DNA of 64,000 bases from Hyphomicrobiales bacterium (GCA_900473205.1 UCLB01000006.1:1-64000); one strand, 5' to 3'. Positions 28,770-37,580 are shown, numbered from the stretch's first letter. Program-made: numbers and translations. The notes: generated from the letters alone by a model not told the origin.

Positions 28770-30071
28770 ATGGCTAAAGTGACCGCTACCCCCAATCCCG
28801 GCCATACGACCTCATGGTACGCGGCGTCCGCCAACAACAAGACGTTGCGCACCACGCTGCAAGGCGATCAGGATGCGGATATCTGCGTCATCGGCGCGGG
28901 CTTCACCGGTCTTTCGGCGGCGCTGGAACTGGCGGAAAAAGGCTTTTCCGTCATCGTTCTGGAAGGCGAGCGGATCGGCTTTGGCGCATCCGGACGCAAT
29001 GGCGGCCAGATCGTCAATGGCTACAGCCGCGACCTCGAAACCATCTCGGGGCGTTATGGCCGGGAAAAGGCAGCGCAGCTGGGCGCGATGTCGCTCGAGG
29101 GCGGGCAGATCATTCGTGACCGGGTTGCGAAATACAATATCGATTGCGATCTGGTCGATGGCGGTTTCTTTGCAGCTTTTACGCCCAAGCAGATCAAGGA
29201 AATGGCTGAAAACAAGGCCAATTGGGAAAAGCACGGCCACACCGGACTTGAGATGGTCTCCAAGGCTGAGGTCGGCAAATATGTGAAATCGGACCGCTAT
29301 TCGGGCGGCATGATCGACCGTTTCGGCGGGCATATCCATCCGCTGAATTATGTTCTGGGCGAAGCGGCAGCGATTGAGAGCCTCGGCGGGCGCATTTTCG
29401 AAAACTCGCGCGTCATTGCCGTCGAGCAGGGCTCAAACCCTGTGGTGCGGACGGCGCAGGGCAAGGTGGCAGCCAAATATGTGCTGGTCTGTGGTAATGC
29501 CTATCTCGGTGGTCTGCTGCCGGAAATCGGCGAGCGGATGATGCCGGTGTCCAGCCAGGTCATGGCTACGGAGGCGCTGGATGCGGCGCTGATCGAAGAG
29601 CTTTTACCGGCCAATTATTGCGTCGAAGATGCCAATTATATCCTGGATTACTACCGCCGTACCTCCGACAACCGCCTGCTCTATGGCGGCGGCATCGGTT
29701 ATGGAGGCAGCGATCCCGCGGACCTGACCAGCGTTATCCGTCCCAATATGTTGAAGACCTTTCCGCAATTGCAGAATACCAAGATCGATTTTGCCTGGAG
29801 CGGCAATTTCGCGCTGACGCTAACCCGCATCCCGCATATCGGACGTCTGTCACCCAACGTCTATTTCTCGCACGGCGATAGCGGCCATGGGGTTACGACG
29901 ACGCAGCTTCTGGGCAAGATATTGGGAGAGGCGGTCGCAGGACATGCGGAACGCTTCGATGTCTGGTCGTCGCTGCCGAACTATCCATTCCCGGGCGGCA
30001 AGACGTTCCGTGTGCCGCTGACCATGCTCGGCGCGTGGTGGTACGGCTTGCGCGACAGGCTGGGGATTTAG
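28770..30071 (+). CDS. FAD-dependent oxidoreductase, PuuB-like
   Basis: DAO-family flavoenzyme of 433 residues. The dinucleotide-binding GAGFTGLSAALELAEKG is near residue 44, and IGFGASGRNGGQIVNGYSRD near 70 is the conserved FAD-contact block of gamma-glutamylputrescine oxidase (PuuB) and related enzymes. GHIHPLNYVLG near 190 and SHGDSGHGVTTTQLLG near 370 match the family. The ATG at 28770 begins one base after the preceding stop. It probably oxidises the gamma-glutamyl amine made by its partner. No puuC or puuD homologue is adjacent, so the route is incomplete at this locus. Confidence 0.85.
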   Translation: MAKVTATPNPGHTTSWYAASANNKTLRTTLQGDQDADICVIGAGFTGLSAALELAEKGFSVIVLEGERIGFGASGRNGGQIVNGYSRDLETISGRYGREKAAQLGAMSLEGGQIIRDRVAKYNIDCDLVDGGFFAAFTPKQIKEMAENKANWEKHGHTGLEMVSKAEVGKYVKSDRYSGGMIDRFGGHIHPLNYVLGEAAAIESLGGRIFENSRVIAVEQGSNPVVRTAQGKVAAKYVLVCGNAYLGGLLPEIGERMMPVSSQVMATEALDAALIEELLPANYCVEDANYILDYYRRTSDNRLLYGGGIGYGGSDPADLTSVIRPNMLKTFPQLQNTKIDFAWSGNFALTLTRIPHIGRLSPNVYFSHGDSGHGVTTTQLLGKILGEAVAGHAERFDVWSSLPNYPFPGGKTFRVPLTMLGAWWYGLRDRLGI

Positions 30072-30120
30072 AGCAATTCCAGCAAAAGTGTGAAGCGGTT
30101 TTGCGTCCGGAATTGCGTGA
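30071..30120. repeat. short palindromic intergenic repeat
   Basis: GCAATTCC (30073-30080) and GGAATTGC (30109-30116) bound an imperfect palindrome containing AGCAAAAGTGTGAAGCGG and TTTTGCGTCC. From memory this is a frequent dispersed repeat of Rhizobiaceae intergenic regions. It sits exactly between the PuuB-like gene and gntK, which converge, and could act as a terminator or mRNA end. Confidence 0.6.
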
Positions 30121-30124
30121 AAAC

Positions 30125-30628
30125 CTATAGCGCCGACAGACCCTTCAAGGCGTTCTCGGTGATTTCGTCTGGCGTGGCGTCGATGCTGACTGTGACGACG
30201 CCGGGTTCGCCGGTTGGGACTTCCAGCGTGGCGAGCTGTGTCTTCAAGAGCGAGAGCGGCATGAAGTGGCCGGTGCGTGCGCCCATGCGCTTGGTCAGCA
30301 GCGCTTCGCTGCCTTCCAGATAGACGAAGGCCAATGGGCCGCCGCAGGCTTTGCGCAGTCGATCACGATAGGTCTTCTTCAGTGCGGAGCAGGAAATGAC
30401 GATGCCGCCCGCCTCATAGCCCTTGTGCAGCTCCGCGCCAACGAGATCGAGCCACGGCCAGCGGTCGTCATCGTCGAGTGGCGTTCCAGCAGCCATTTTT
30501 TCCACATTGGAAGCCGGGTGCAGCTTGTCGCCTTCCATGAAGGGAATGCCGAGCTTTTCGGCCAGTTCTTCGCCCACGGTGGATTTGCCGCAGCCGCTGA
30601 CGCCCATGACGATGATTGCCTGTTTCAC
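30125..30628 (-). CDS. gntK: gluconokinase
   Basis: P-loop kinase of 167 residues that phosphorylates D-gluconate to 6-phosphogluconate, feeding the Entner-Doudoroff and pentose phosphate routes. The Walker A VSGCGKSTVG is at residues 10-19. FMEGDKLHPASNVEKM near 30 and GTPLDDDDRWPWL near 48 are the GntK substrate-binding blocks, and CSALKKTYRDRLR near 80 follows. The length is usual. No gluconate permease or dehydratase is adjacent. Confidence 0.94.
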   Translation of the reverse strand: MKQAIIVMGVSGCGKSTVGEELAEKLGIPFMEGDKLHPASNVEKMAAGTPLDDDDRWPWLDLVGAELHKGYEAGGIVISCSALKKTYRDRLRKACGGPLAFVYLEGSEALLTKRMGARTGHFMPLSLLKTQLATLEVPTGEPGVVTVSIDATPDEITENALKGLSAL

Positions 30629-30709
30629 GAAAACCTCTGCATCTTCTCATTCGATCTTCATCCGCCTACAGCATGACACTACCGGGCGGAAATCTTTTCT
30701 GCGCGCAAT

Positions 30710-31450
30710 TCAGTAGCCCGCACGCCGGGCAGCCTTTGCTTCCAGCATGGATAGCCCGCTATGGATCAACACGGCAAGGGCTGCAACGATGAGACCGCCC
30801 TGAAGAATGAAAGCAAGATTGTTGGATTGCAGCCCGGCAATGATGACTTCGCCCAGCGTTCGTGCCGCCACCGTCGAGCCGATGGTGGCGGTGGACAGGC
30901 TGATGACGGCAGACAGCCGGATACCTGCAAGAATGGCAGGCAGCGCAAGCGGCAGTTCGATGCGCCACAGACGCTGGAAGCCAGTCATGCCAGACCCGCG
31001 CGCCGCTTCGACAATAGCGGGCGGAAGGGTGGTAAGGCCGGTGATGGTATTTTCGAAGATGGGCAGCAGGGCATAGAGAAACAGCGCAATCAACGTCGGT
31101 TTCTCGCCAAAACCCATGATCGGCACGGCAAGCGCCAGCACCGCAACAGGCGGAAAGGTCTGGCCGATATTGACGATGCTGCGCGACAGCGGCAGGAATT
31201 CCCGCCCGAAAGGCCGGGTGACGAGAATGGCCAGCGTCCCGGCAATCACGATGGCAGCGCCCGTGGCGATCGCGACCGTCGCCAGATGAGACAGGGTCAA
31301 CGACAGAAGATTGGCCTGTATGTAGATGGCCGGGGCATTGGTCTGAACGAGAGGCTTGAACACGGGTTCGAACAGCTCTGGCTTCACAAGGAAGGTGATG
31401 AGCAGGAGGCTGAGTGCGGCCAGCAGAAAAGAACCGAGCCGCTTCGTCAT
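30710..31450 (-). CDS. osmoprotectant-type ABC transporter permease (YehW/OpuCD-like)
   Basis: Inner-membrane permease of 246 residues with about six spans. The binding-protein-dependent transport signature, AARGSGMTGFQRLWRIELPLALP, is near residue 147 (shown as two parts in the protein). It overlaps the preceding ATPase gene by four bases and is the last gene of a four-gene minus-strand operon with a periplasmic binding protein, a larger permease and an ATPase. This is the layout of the OsmF/YehZYXW importer for glycine betaine-like solutes. Substrate affinity is not inferable. Confidence 0.88.
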   Translation of the reverse strand: MTKRLGSFLLAALSLLLITFLVKPELFEPVFKPLVQTNAPAIYIQANLLSLTLSHLATVAIATGAAIVIAGTLAILVTRPFGREFLPLSRSIVNIGQTFPPVAVLALAVPIMGFGEKPTLIALFLYALLPIFENTITGLTTLPPAIVEAARGSGMTGFQRLWRIELPLALPAILAGIRLSAVISLSTATIGSTVAARTLGEVIIAGLQSNNLAFILQGGLIVAALAVLIHSGLSMLEAKAARRAGY

Positions 31451-32385
31451 ACAGACCCCGCCGCATTGTGCAGCAAGACCTCACGGCGAATGCGTCCGGC
31501 CGCCTGTCCGTCCGGCCCGGTCACGGGCAATGTGTCACGCCCGGTCCAGAGCATAGCGGAGAGAGCATCGCGCTGGCTGGTCGCGGCGGGCAAAGGCTCG
31601 CCCTCGGCCTCTCCCGGCTCCACGATCTCGCCGACGGTTGCGACGGAGAGCAGCCGGAGCGGTCTTTCTCGCTCACCGATCATGGTGCGAACGAAATCCG
31701 TTGCCGGTTTGCGCACCAGTTCGGCGGGTTTGCCATATTGAACGATTTTGCCCTTGTCCATTACGGCGATGCGGTCTGCCAGATGAAAGGCCTCATCCAT
31801 GTCGTGGGTGACGAGAACGATGGTGACGCCCAGTTTTTTCTGGATCGCCAGCAAATCTTCCTGAGCTTTGGCGCGAATGATCGGGTCCAGTGCGCCGAAG
31901 GGCTCGTCCATCAGGAGAATATTCGGCTCCGCCGCCAGCGCGCGGGCCACGCCCACACGCTGCTGCTGGCCGCCCGAGAGTTCGTTGGGAAAACGGTTTG
32001 CATAAAGGGTGGGGTCGAGCTGGAAAAGCTCCAGAAGTTCGGTCACTTTGGCGTCGATTCGGGCGCGGTCCCAGCCGATCAGTTCGGGCACAGTCGCAAT
32101 GTTCTGCGCCACGGTGCGGTGTGGAAAAAGTCCATGGCCCTGAATGGCATAGCCGATACTGCGACGAAGCTGGTAGCCGGGCATATCCAGAATATTCTGC
32201 CCGTCGATGCGGATGATGCCGGATGTCGGTTCGACCAGACGGTTGATCATGCGCAGAAGCGTTGTCTTGCCGGAGCCCGAAGTGCCGACGATGACGGTGA
32301 TGCTGCGGGCTTCCATCGTCAGCGATACATTGTCGACGACGGTCGCGCCGTCATAGTCCTTGGTCAGATTTTCGACCTCGATCAT
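31447..32385 (-). CDS. osmoprotectant-type ABC transporter ATPase (YehX/OpuCA-like)
   Basis: ATP-binding protein of 312 residues. Walker A GTSGSGKTT is near residue 35, the signature LSGGQQQRVGVARAL near 135 and Walker B ILLMDEPFGALDP near 156, followed by an EDLLAIQKKLG segment typical of OpuA/ProV-type ATPases. After residue 235 there is a C-terminal extension of about 75 residues that looks like a single CBS-type regulatory module. An open frame extends upstream to 33078 but is only the shadow of the permease gene; the ATG at 32385 (MIEVENLTKDY) overlaps that gene's stop by four bases. Confidence 0.9.
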   Translation of the reverse strand: MIEVENLTKDYDGATVVDNVSLTMEARSITVIVGTSGSGKTTLLRMINRLVEPTSGIIRIDGQNILDMPGYQLRRSIGYAIQGHGLFPHRTVAQNIATVPELIGWDRARIDAKVTELLELFQLDPTLYANRFPNELSGGQQQRVGVARALAAEPNILLMDEPFGALDPIIRAKAQEDLLAIQKKLGVTIVLVTHDMDEAFHLADRIAVMDKGKIVQYGKPAELVRKPATDFVRTMIGERERPLRLLSVATVGEIVEPGEAEGEPLPAATSQRDALSAMLWTGRDTLPVTGPDGQAAGRIRREVLLHNAAGSV

Positions 32386-33572
32386 GCGTTGCTCCCGCGT
32401 TTGAATAGATTGCTGTCGATCAGCGCATCCAAAAGAATGGCAGCTGTAAATCCGAGAATGACGGTTGGAATCGTGCCCAGCAGAACGAGATCCATTGCCG
32501 TCTGGCCGATGCCCTGAAACACGAAGACACCAAACCCGCCGCCGCCGATGAGGGCTGCTATGGTGGCAAGGCCGATATTCTGGACGAGAACGATGCGAAT
32601 GCCGGTAAGGATGATGGGCAGCGCCAGCGGGAAATCCACTTTGATCAACCGCTGCCAGCCTGTCATGCCGAGGCCGCGTGCCGCCTCCCGCACCGAGTTC
32701 GAAACGCCGTCCAGCCCGACGACCGTGTTGGAGACGACCGGCAGCAGCGAATAAAGAAACAGGGCGACGAAGGCGGGGGCCATGCCAATCCCGCGAATGC
32801 CGAGATCCGATGCGCCGGGAACATTGGCGGCAATCCATCCCAGCGGGGCAATCAGCAGGCCAAACAGCGCGATGGAGGGAATGGTCTGAACGATGTTGAG
32901 ACTGTTCAGCACGCCAGCGCGCAGCTTCTGCACCTTGTAGCAGAGAACGCCGAGCGGAATGCCAACCAGAACGGCTGAAAACAGCGAGCCGACGGCGAGC
33001 TGGATGTGCCGAAAGGCTTCCGTCCAGAAAATATCGGCGCGGCTTTGATACTCTTTCAACAGGGAAAGATCGTCCCACTGCCCGGAGGCAAGCATGGTGC
33101 CGACAAGGGCGAGCGCCACGACAAGCAGCAGCACGCGAATGGCGGGTTTGGGATCGAGCCGCGCAATCGCATCCGTCGCCATCACGGTCAAACCCGCCAT
33201 CAAAAGCCAGAAGCCGCTGGCTGGGGAAACGCGGGCATAGGTGTTTTCAGCGGGGGTGAGATGGGAGGCGGAAAGGCCAATCATGAAGGCAAGAACGGCA
33301 AGACCAATCAGTGCCGAAACAAGCCGGACCTTCGTTTCGCTGCGAAAAAACGCCACCGCCGCTGCGGCGATGACGATTGCGATGAGGACATATCCTGCAA
33401 GAGGCGGCAGGGCATCGAGGATGCCGCGCGTCTCGCCCTGGATGATGCGGTTGGCGCGAAACGTCGCGAAGGGCAGAGCGGCGAGGGCATAGACCAGCAA
33501 GGCAGCGATCAGCACGCCCACCTTGTCGGGCATAAACGTCAGACGTTGAGGGGCAGAGAGGGCACGCTGCAA
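32382..33572 (-). CDS. osmoprotectant-type ABC transporter permease (YehY-like, long form)
   Basis: Permease of 396 residues, longer than its partner because about 170 residues with four extra hydrophobic spans precede the transport domain, as in YehY. The contact loop EAARGLGMTGWQRLIKVDFPLALP (in two parts) is near residue 305. It begins nine bases after the binding protein stop and overlaps the ATPase gene by four bases, so it is co-translated with the rest of the transporter. The N-terminal spans may be regulatory or structural; their role is not known. Confidence 0.88.
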   Translation of the reverse strand: MQRALSAPQRLTFMPDKVGVLIAALLVYALAALPFATFRANRIIQGETRGILDALPPLAGYVLIAIVIAAAAVAFFRSETKVRLVSALIGLAVLAFMIGLSASHLTPAENTYARVSPASGFWLLMAGLTVMATDAIARLDPKPAIRVLLLVVALALVGTMLASGQWDDLSLLKEYQSRADIFWTEAFRHIQLAVGSLFSAVLVGIPLGVLCYKVQKLRAGVLNSLNIVQTIPSIALFGLLIAPLGWIAANVPGASDLGIRGIGMAPAFVALFLYSLLPVVSNTVVGLDGVSNSVREAARGLGMTGWQRLIKVDFPLALPIILTGIRIVLVQNIGLATIAALIGGGGFGVFVFQGIGQTAMDLVLLGTIPTVILGFTAAILLDALIDSNLFKRGSNA

Positions 33573-33581
33573 AGTCGCCTC

Positions 33582-34493
33582 TTATTGTATGAGGCCGTTC
33601 TTCGTCAGAAAGTCCAGCGCCACGTTTTTCGCCTGTTCGCCACCCACCTGTACTCGACCGTTCAGCTCCTGAAGGGTCTTGAGATCGAGTTTTTCGAAGA
33701 CGGGCTTCAGCAGTTGCTCGATATTGGGATGTTCTTTGAGGACGGCTTCGCGGATGATTGGTGCAGGCTGGTAGACCGGCTGCACATTCTTGTCGTCTTC
33801 CAGCACCACGAGACCGGACGGGGCGATGCCGCCATCCGTGCCGTAGACCATAGCCGCATTGGCATTGTTGGTCTGGTTGGCCGCGGCAGCGATTGTTGCT
33901 GCCGTATCACCGCCCGAGAGGGTGATGAGCTGATCGGACTTCAGGGTGAAGCCATAGGTTTTCTGGAAGGCGGGAAGGGCGGCTGCGGAATTGACGAATT
34001 CCGACGATGCGGCAAGAACCATCTGGCCACCACCGGAAACGTATTTGCCGAGATCGCTGAGCGTCTTCAGATTGTTCTTGTCGGCAATATCCTTGCGGAT
34101 AGCGATGCCCCAGGTGTTGTTGGCAGGCGAAGGTGTCAGCCAGACGATCTTGTTGGCGTCATAATCCAGCGTCTTGGCTTCTTCATAGGCTTTGGCCGCA
34201 TCCTTCCAGAGAGGGTCGTCGGCCTTTTCGAAGAAGAAGGCGGCATTGCCGGTATATTCGGGATAGATATCGATCTCACCCGCTGTGATCGCCTTGCGCA
34301 CGACCGGTGTCGCGCCCAGCTGGATGCGGTCGGTCGTCTCAATATTGTTCTTGTTGAGAACGGTCAGAATGATGTTGCCGAGGACGCTGCCTTCGGTGTC
34401 GATCTTGGACGACACAACCACCTGTGCCTGCGCAATCGATGCGTAAAGAGCGAGCGCCAGTCCTGCGCCGGTCAGCTTCATCAAACGCTTCAT
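33582..34493 (-). CDS. osmoprotectant-type periplasmic binding protein (OsmF/YehZ-like)
   Basis: Secreted solute-binding protein of 303 residues (OpuAC family). A signal peptide of about 23 residues ends ASIAQA. The mature protein opens with VVVSSKIDTEGSVLGNIIL, typical of OsmF, and continues with an EIDIYPEYTGNAAFF block near residue 72 that lines the ligand cleft in this family. The ATG at 34493 has GGAG seven bases upstream; two TTG codons just before it are discounted. It is first in the four-gene operon and probably binds a quaternary amine or a related compatible solute. Confidence 0.9.
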   Translation of the reverse strand: MKRLMKLTGAGLALALYASIAQAQVVVSSKIDTEGSVLGNIILTVLNKNNIETTDRIQLGATPVVRKAITAGEIDIYPEYTGNAAFFFEKADDPLWKDAAKAYEEAKTLDYDANKIVWLTPSPANNTWGIAIRKDIADKNNLKTLSDLGKYVSGGGQMVLAASSEFVNSAAALPAFQKTYGFTLKSDQLITLSGGDTAATIAAAANQTNNANAAMVYGTDGGIAPSGLVVLEDDKNVQPVYQPAPIIREAVLKEHPNIEQLLKPVFEKLDLKTLQELNGRVQVGGEQAKNVALDFLTKNGLIQ

Positions 34494-34641
34494 CAACAAT
34501 CTCCATGGGAACGGGTGCGGGCCAGAGGGAACGCGTGATGTCGATGAAATCGATGGTTCCCCGATTCAGTAGGCGGTAACGAAACCGAGAGCCAAATGGT
34601 TGCATCCGAATTTGAATTTATACGCAGCGACTAAAATGAAT

Positions 34642-35679
34642 TCAGTCGGTTTTCCGGCGCGCATCCTTGCCCATGACCAGCGGCATCAGCACGGAGAGGA
34701 AGAGCAGGCGTAAGACGTGGTGGGAACCGACATAGGCGGTGTCTGCGTGCATCATGACTGCCATGGCGGCCATGGTTTCCAGCCCGCCCGGTGAAAACGC
34801 GATCATGACGGCGTTGAGCGGCACGCCGGTCAATCTGGAGACGAAGACGGCAATGACGGAGGCGAGCAGCATGACGACGACCGTCACCACACCGCCAGCG
34901 ACGAAGGCCTTTCTCATGTCGCGCAGCGATGCGCGGGAAAAGCGGGTGCCGATGAGGCTGCCGAGAATGATATAGGTGGGTTGGCTGAGCCAGTTTGGCA
35001 CGCCGCCACTGGTAAGGCCGGTAATGTGGATGCCGATGGAAACGGCCACGCCACCCAGCAGAAGTGCTGCGGGAAAGCGCCAACGCATGAACAGCCAGCC
35101 GACAACCAGCGACGCCAGAATGGTCAGGCCCAGCACGACTGGATGCATGGGCAGAGGCAGGATCGGCGGCTCGATGCTGATGAGATCGAGGTATTCGACA
35201 ATGAAAGGCACGGCGAGCGTCAGTGCCAGCACGCGCACGCTCTGGATGACGCTGACGGTTGCCAGATCGCTCTTCGTTTCCGCCGTCAGGCTGATGATGT
35301 AACTGAGATGGCCGGGCGAGGCGCCCAGCATGGCCGTGGTGCGGTCATAACCGAAGCCACGTAAAATCCAATAGGCGACATAAAGAAGAATGACGACGGT
35401 GGCGAGAACGGCAAGGAAGCTCAGCGGCCATGTCTTCGCAGCGCCAATCACCTCCGGCGTTACACTGGTTCCCATGGAAATGCCGACGATGACGAATGTG
35501 GCATTGCGCAGCAGATTGGGAACCGAAAGCCGCAGACCGGCAAGCCCGGCAAGCGTGACGGCAAGGGCCGGGCCGCAGAGGAAGGGTGCCGGAAAGTCGA
35601 GCATGAACGCAACCAGAGCGCCGATGCTGCCAATAATGGCAGTGAGAATGAAACTCTGGAGGTCTGGCTTGATGATCAT
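34642..35679 (-). CDS. AbrB-family membrane protein (duplicated-domain type)
   Basis: Integral membrane protein of 345 residues with about ten spans built from two repeats. The matching segments MLGASPGHLSYIISL near residue 115 and IAFSPGGLETMAAMA near 290 show the duplication. The family (COG3180, sometimes labelled ammonia monooxygenase or AbrB regulator) has no proven biochemical role and is not a DNA-binding regulator; a transport function is often supposed. It is a single gene between the osmoprotectant operon and rirA, starting at ATG 35679. Confidence 0.82.
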   Translation of the reverse strand: MIIKPDLQSFILTAIIGSIGALVAFMLDFPAPFLCGPALAVTLAGLAGLRLSVPNLLRNATFVIVGISMGTSVTPEVIGAAKTWPLSFLAVLATVVILLYVAYWILRGFGYDRTTAMLGASPGHLSYIISLTAETKSDLATVSVIQSVRVLALTLAVPFIVEYLDLISIEPPILPLPMHPVVLGLTILASLVVGWLFMRWRFPAALLLGGVAVSIGIHITGLTSGGVPNWLSQPTYIILGSLIGTRFSRASLRDMRKAFVAGGVVTVVVMLLASVIAVFVSRLTGVPLNAVMIAFSPGGLETMAAMAVMMHADTAYVGSHHVLRLLFLSVLMPLVMGKDARRKTD

Positions 35680-35762
35680 TGCAAATACTAAGGGAATCGA
35701 AGAGGCGGATTTCGGTTTCCAGTTGCGCCCTTTCAGCCGCCGCCGTCAACCATGAAGCCTTT

Positions 35763-35796
35763 AAAAAACAAAACCCGCGAACGAGGTCCGCGGGTT
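35763..35796 (-). terminator. rho-independent terminator of rirA
   Basis: On the minus strand AACCCGCG and CGCGGGTT form a stem followed by TTGTTTTTT, 20-odd bases after the rirA stop. Confidence 0.8.
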
Positions 35797-35818
35797 AAAA
35801 ATCGTCATGCCGTCATAC

Positions 35819-36304
35819 TCAGGCGGCAGGTGCGGCCACGGCTGCAACAGGGCGGCGCTTTGCCATCGTGTCTTCCAGACCCAGCAGGAAGCTGATCTGC
35901 GGGCGCGCCTTGACGAGGTCGTCGATGGAATATTGCGTCAGCACGTCGAAAAATGCGTTGAGCGCCTTGCGAAGGGCTGAGTTGAGACCGCAGCTATCGA
36001 CCAGTGGACACTCCACGGCACCGTCTTCGAAGCATTCCGCCATGGCGAAGCTGTCTTCGGTGACCTTCACCACGTCGAACAGGCTGATCTTGTCCGCAGG
36101 CTTGCCGAGCTTCACGCCGCCATTGCGACCGCGCACGGTTTCGACCAGACCAGCCTTGTTGAGCGGCTGGAGAATTTTGAAGAGGAACAGTTCCGAAACG
36201 CCATAGGCTTTCGCGATTTCTGGAATTCGGCTGAGGTGGCCGTCGTTGGCAGCGCAATACATCAACATGCGGACGGCATAGTTGGTCTGTTTGGTCAAAC
36301 GCAT
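35819..36304 (-). CDS. rirA: iron-responsive Rrf2-family regulator RirA
   Basis: DNA-binding regulator of 161 residues that represses iron uptake genes when iron is plentiful, replacing Fur in rhizobia. The winged helix-turn-helix occupies about 1-65 (LTKQTNYAVRMLMY to VRGRNGG). The three iron-sulfur cluster ligands are Cys91, Cys99 and Cys105 in a C-x7-C-x5-C pattern, as expected for RirA. The C-terminal tail is Ala/Pro-rich. AGGAG lies seven bases before the ATG. The promoter appears to be TTGTTC-17-TATATA, with the first box inside an Irr-type motif, which suggests repression by Irr. Confidence 0.94.
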   Translation of the reverse strand: MRLTKQTNYAVRMLMYCAANDGHLSRIPEIAKAYGVSELFLFKILQPLNKAGLVETVRGRNGGVKLGKPADKISLFDVVKVTEDSFAMAECFEDGAVECPLVDSCGLNSALRKALNAFFDVLTQYSIDDLVKARPQISFLLGLEDTMAKRRPVAAVAAPAA

Positions 36305-36335
36305 GCTGATCTCCTAACTCCGGTAATTGTGGAGT

Positions 36336-36364
36336 TATATAGTTGCTTTTTCAGTTTAGAACAA
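36336..36364 (-). promoter_or_regulatory. predicted rirA promoter
   Basis: On the minus strand, TTGTTC (36359-36364) and TATATA (36336-36341) are exactly 17 bases apart, upstream of the rirA ribosome-binding site. The -35 element lies within the Irr-type box. Confidence 0.6.
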
Positions 36365-36371
36365 TTCCAGA
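36355..36371. promoter_or_regulatory. Irr-type (ICE) box over the rirA promoter
   Basis: TTTAGAACAATTCCAGA matches the published rhizobial iron-control element TTTAGAANNNTTCTAAA with a perfect left half and two mismatches in the right half. It covers the -35 of rirA. Confidence 0.6.
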
Positions 36372-36436
36372 AATGAAAAATTCTTTAATGGATTTTTCCA
36401 TCTCACATTTGCCCTGTTGACCGCTCATTCGATTCA

Positions 36437-36451
36437 TGAACAAACAACTCA
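36437..36451. promoter_or_regulatory. RirA-type (IRO) box upstream of the iron-binding protein gene
   Basis: TGAACAAACAACTCA fits TGA-N9-TCA, the core of the iron-responsive operator recognised by RirA. It ends 28 bases before the ATG at 36480, a place suited to repression. Confidence 0.5.
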
Positions 36452-36479
36452 AGAATCCAACTTATCGGAGGCATTCCCC

Positions 36480-37529
36480 ATGGCAAGCATGAAATCCGTG
36501 ATTTGTGCGATTGCGGCTGCGACATCGGTTGCCAGTGGCGGAATGTCCACAGCTTTTGCGGGTGGTGAGGTCAATGTCTACTCCTACCGTCAGCCGGAAC
36601 TGATCCAGCCATTGCTGGACGCCTTCACCAAGGAGACCGGCATAGAGACCAATGTGCTGTTTCTGGACAAGGGTCTGGTGGAACGTATTCAGGCCGAAGG
36701 CGTCAATTCCCCCGCCGATATTCTGCTGACCGTCGATATTGCCCGGCTGGTCGAAGCCAAGGAAGGCAAGGTCACCCAGCCGGTCCTGAACGATCCGGTG
36801 ATCGAAAAGGACATTCCGGCCAATTTGCGTGATCCCGAAGGCGAGTGGTTTGGTCTGACGACGCGCGGACGCGTGGTCTATGCGTCCAAGGATCGTGTCA
36901 GCCAGAACGACATCACCTATGAGGAGCTTGCCGACCCGAAGTGGAAGGGCAAGATCTGCATTCGTGATGGCCAGCACTCCTATAATATTGCGCTGTTCGC
37001 CTCGATGATCGCTCATCATGGTGTGGATTACACCCGCACATGGCTGACCGCGCTGAAGAACAATCTGGCCCGCAAGCCCGATGGCACCGACCGCAGCCAG
37101 GCCAAATCCATCTATTCCGGAGAATGCGATATCGCGCTCGGCAACACCTATTATGTCGGCCTGATGCTGACCAATGAGCAGGAACCGGAAGAGAAGGTCT
37201 GGGGCAGTTCCGTGCGGGTCATCTTCCCCAACGCCAATGACCGCGGCACGCACGTCAATATTTCCGGCGTGGCGATGACCAAATATGCGCCCAATAAGGA
37301 CAACGCCCTGAAGCTCATGGAATTCCTGGCGTCCGGCGAGGCGCAGGAAATCTATGCCAAGCAGGTTTTCGAATATCCGGTTCTTCCCGGCGCGCAGCCA
37401 TCTGACGTGGTGAAGAATTTCGGGCCGATCAAGCCTGACGCGCTGTCGCTGACAGAGATTGCTGCCCACCGCAGGCAAGCGTCCGAACTGGTGGACGAGG
37501 TTGGCTTCAACGACGGTCCGTCGAACTGA
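36480..37529 (+). CDS. periplasmic iron(III)-binding protein of an ABC importer (FbpA/FutA-like)
   Basis: Secreted solute-binding protein of 349 residues. After a signal peptide (residues 1-29, ending STAFAGG) comes EVNVYSYRQPELIQPLLDAFTKETG (in two parts), the usual start of ferric-ion binding proteins. Later NTYYVGLM near residue 224 includes the tyrosine pair that coordinates iron in this family. GGAGG lies nine bases before the ATG. It is divergent from rirA, with a RirA-type box in between, and no permease or ATPase gene follows, so it must work with components encoded elsewhere. Confidence 0.9.
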   Translation: MASMKSVICAIAAATSVASGGMSTAFAGGEVNVYSYRQPELIQPLLDAFTKETGIETNVLFLDKGLVERIQAEGVNSPADILLTVDIARLVEAKEGKVTQPVLNDPVIEKDIPANLRDPEGEWFGLTTRGRVVYASKDRVSQNDITYEELADPKWKGKICIRDGQHSYNIALFASMIAHHGVDYTRTWLTALKNNLARKPDGTDRSQAKSIYSGECDIALGNTYYVGLMLTNEQEPEEKVWGSSVRVIFPNANDRGTHVNISGVAMTKYAPNKDNALKLMEFLASGEAQEIYAKQVFEYPVLPGAQPSDVVKNFGPIKPDALSLTEIAAHRRQASELVDEVGFNDGPSN

Positions 37530-37555
37530 TATCGGCTAAGCTAGAAGGATAATGT

Positions 37556-37580
37556 GAGTGCCGTCTTCGAAGCGGCACTC
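37556..37580. terminator. hairpin between the convergent iron-binding protein and irr genes
   Basis: GAGTGCCG and CGGCACTC form a perfect eight-base stem around TCTTCGAAG. There is no T run on either side, so termination activity is uncertain. Confidence 0.4.

Noticed and set aside
30761-31741. Long plus-strand open frame opposite the osmoprotectant permease and ATPase genes
   Set aside because: Composition is rich in Arg/Gly/Gln and Asp/His without any domain, as expected for the antisense shadow of GC-rich genes. The minus-strand genes are clearly real.
33006-34538. 510-codon plus-strand open frame opposite the osmoprotectant permease and binding protein
   Set aside because: It lies wholly opposite two recognisable transporter genes and has no family resemblance or ribosome-binding site.
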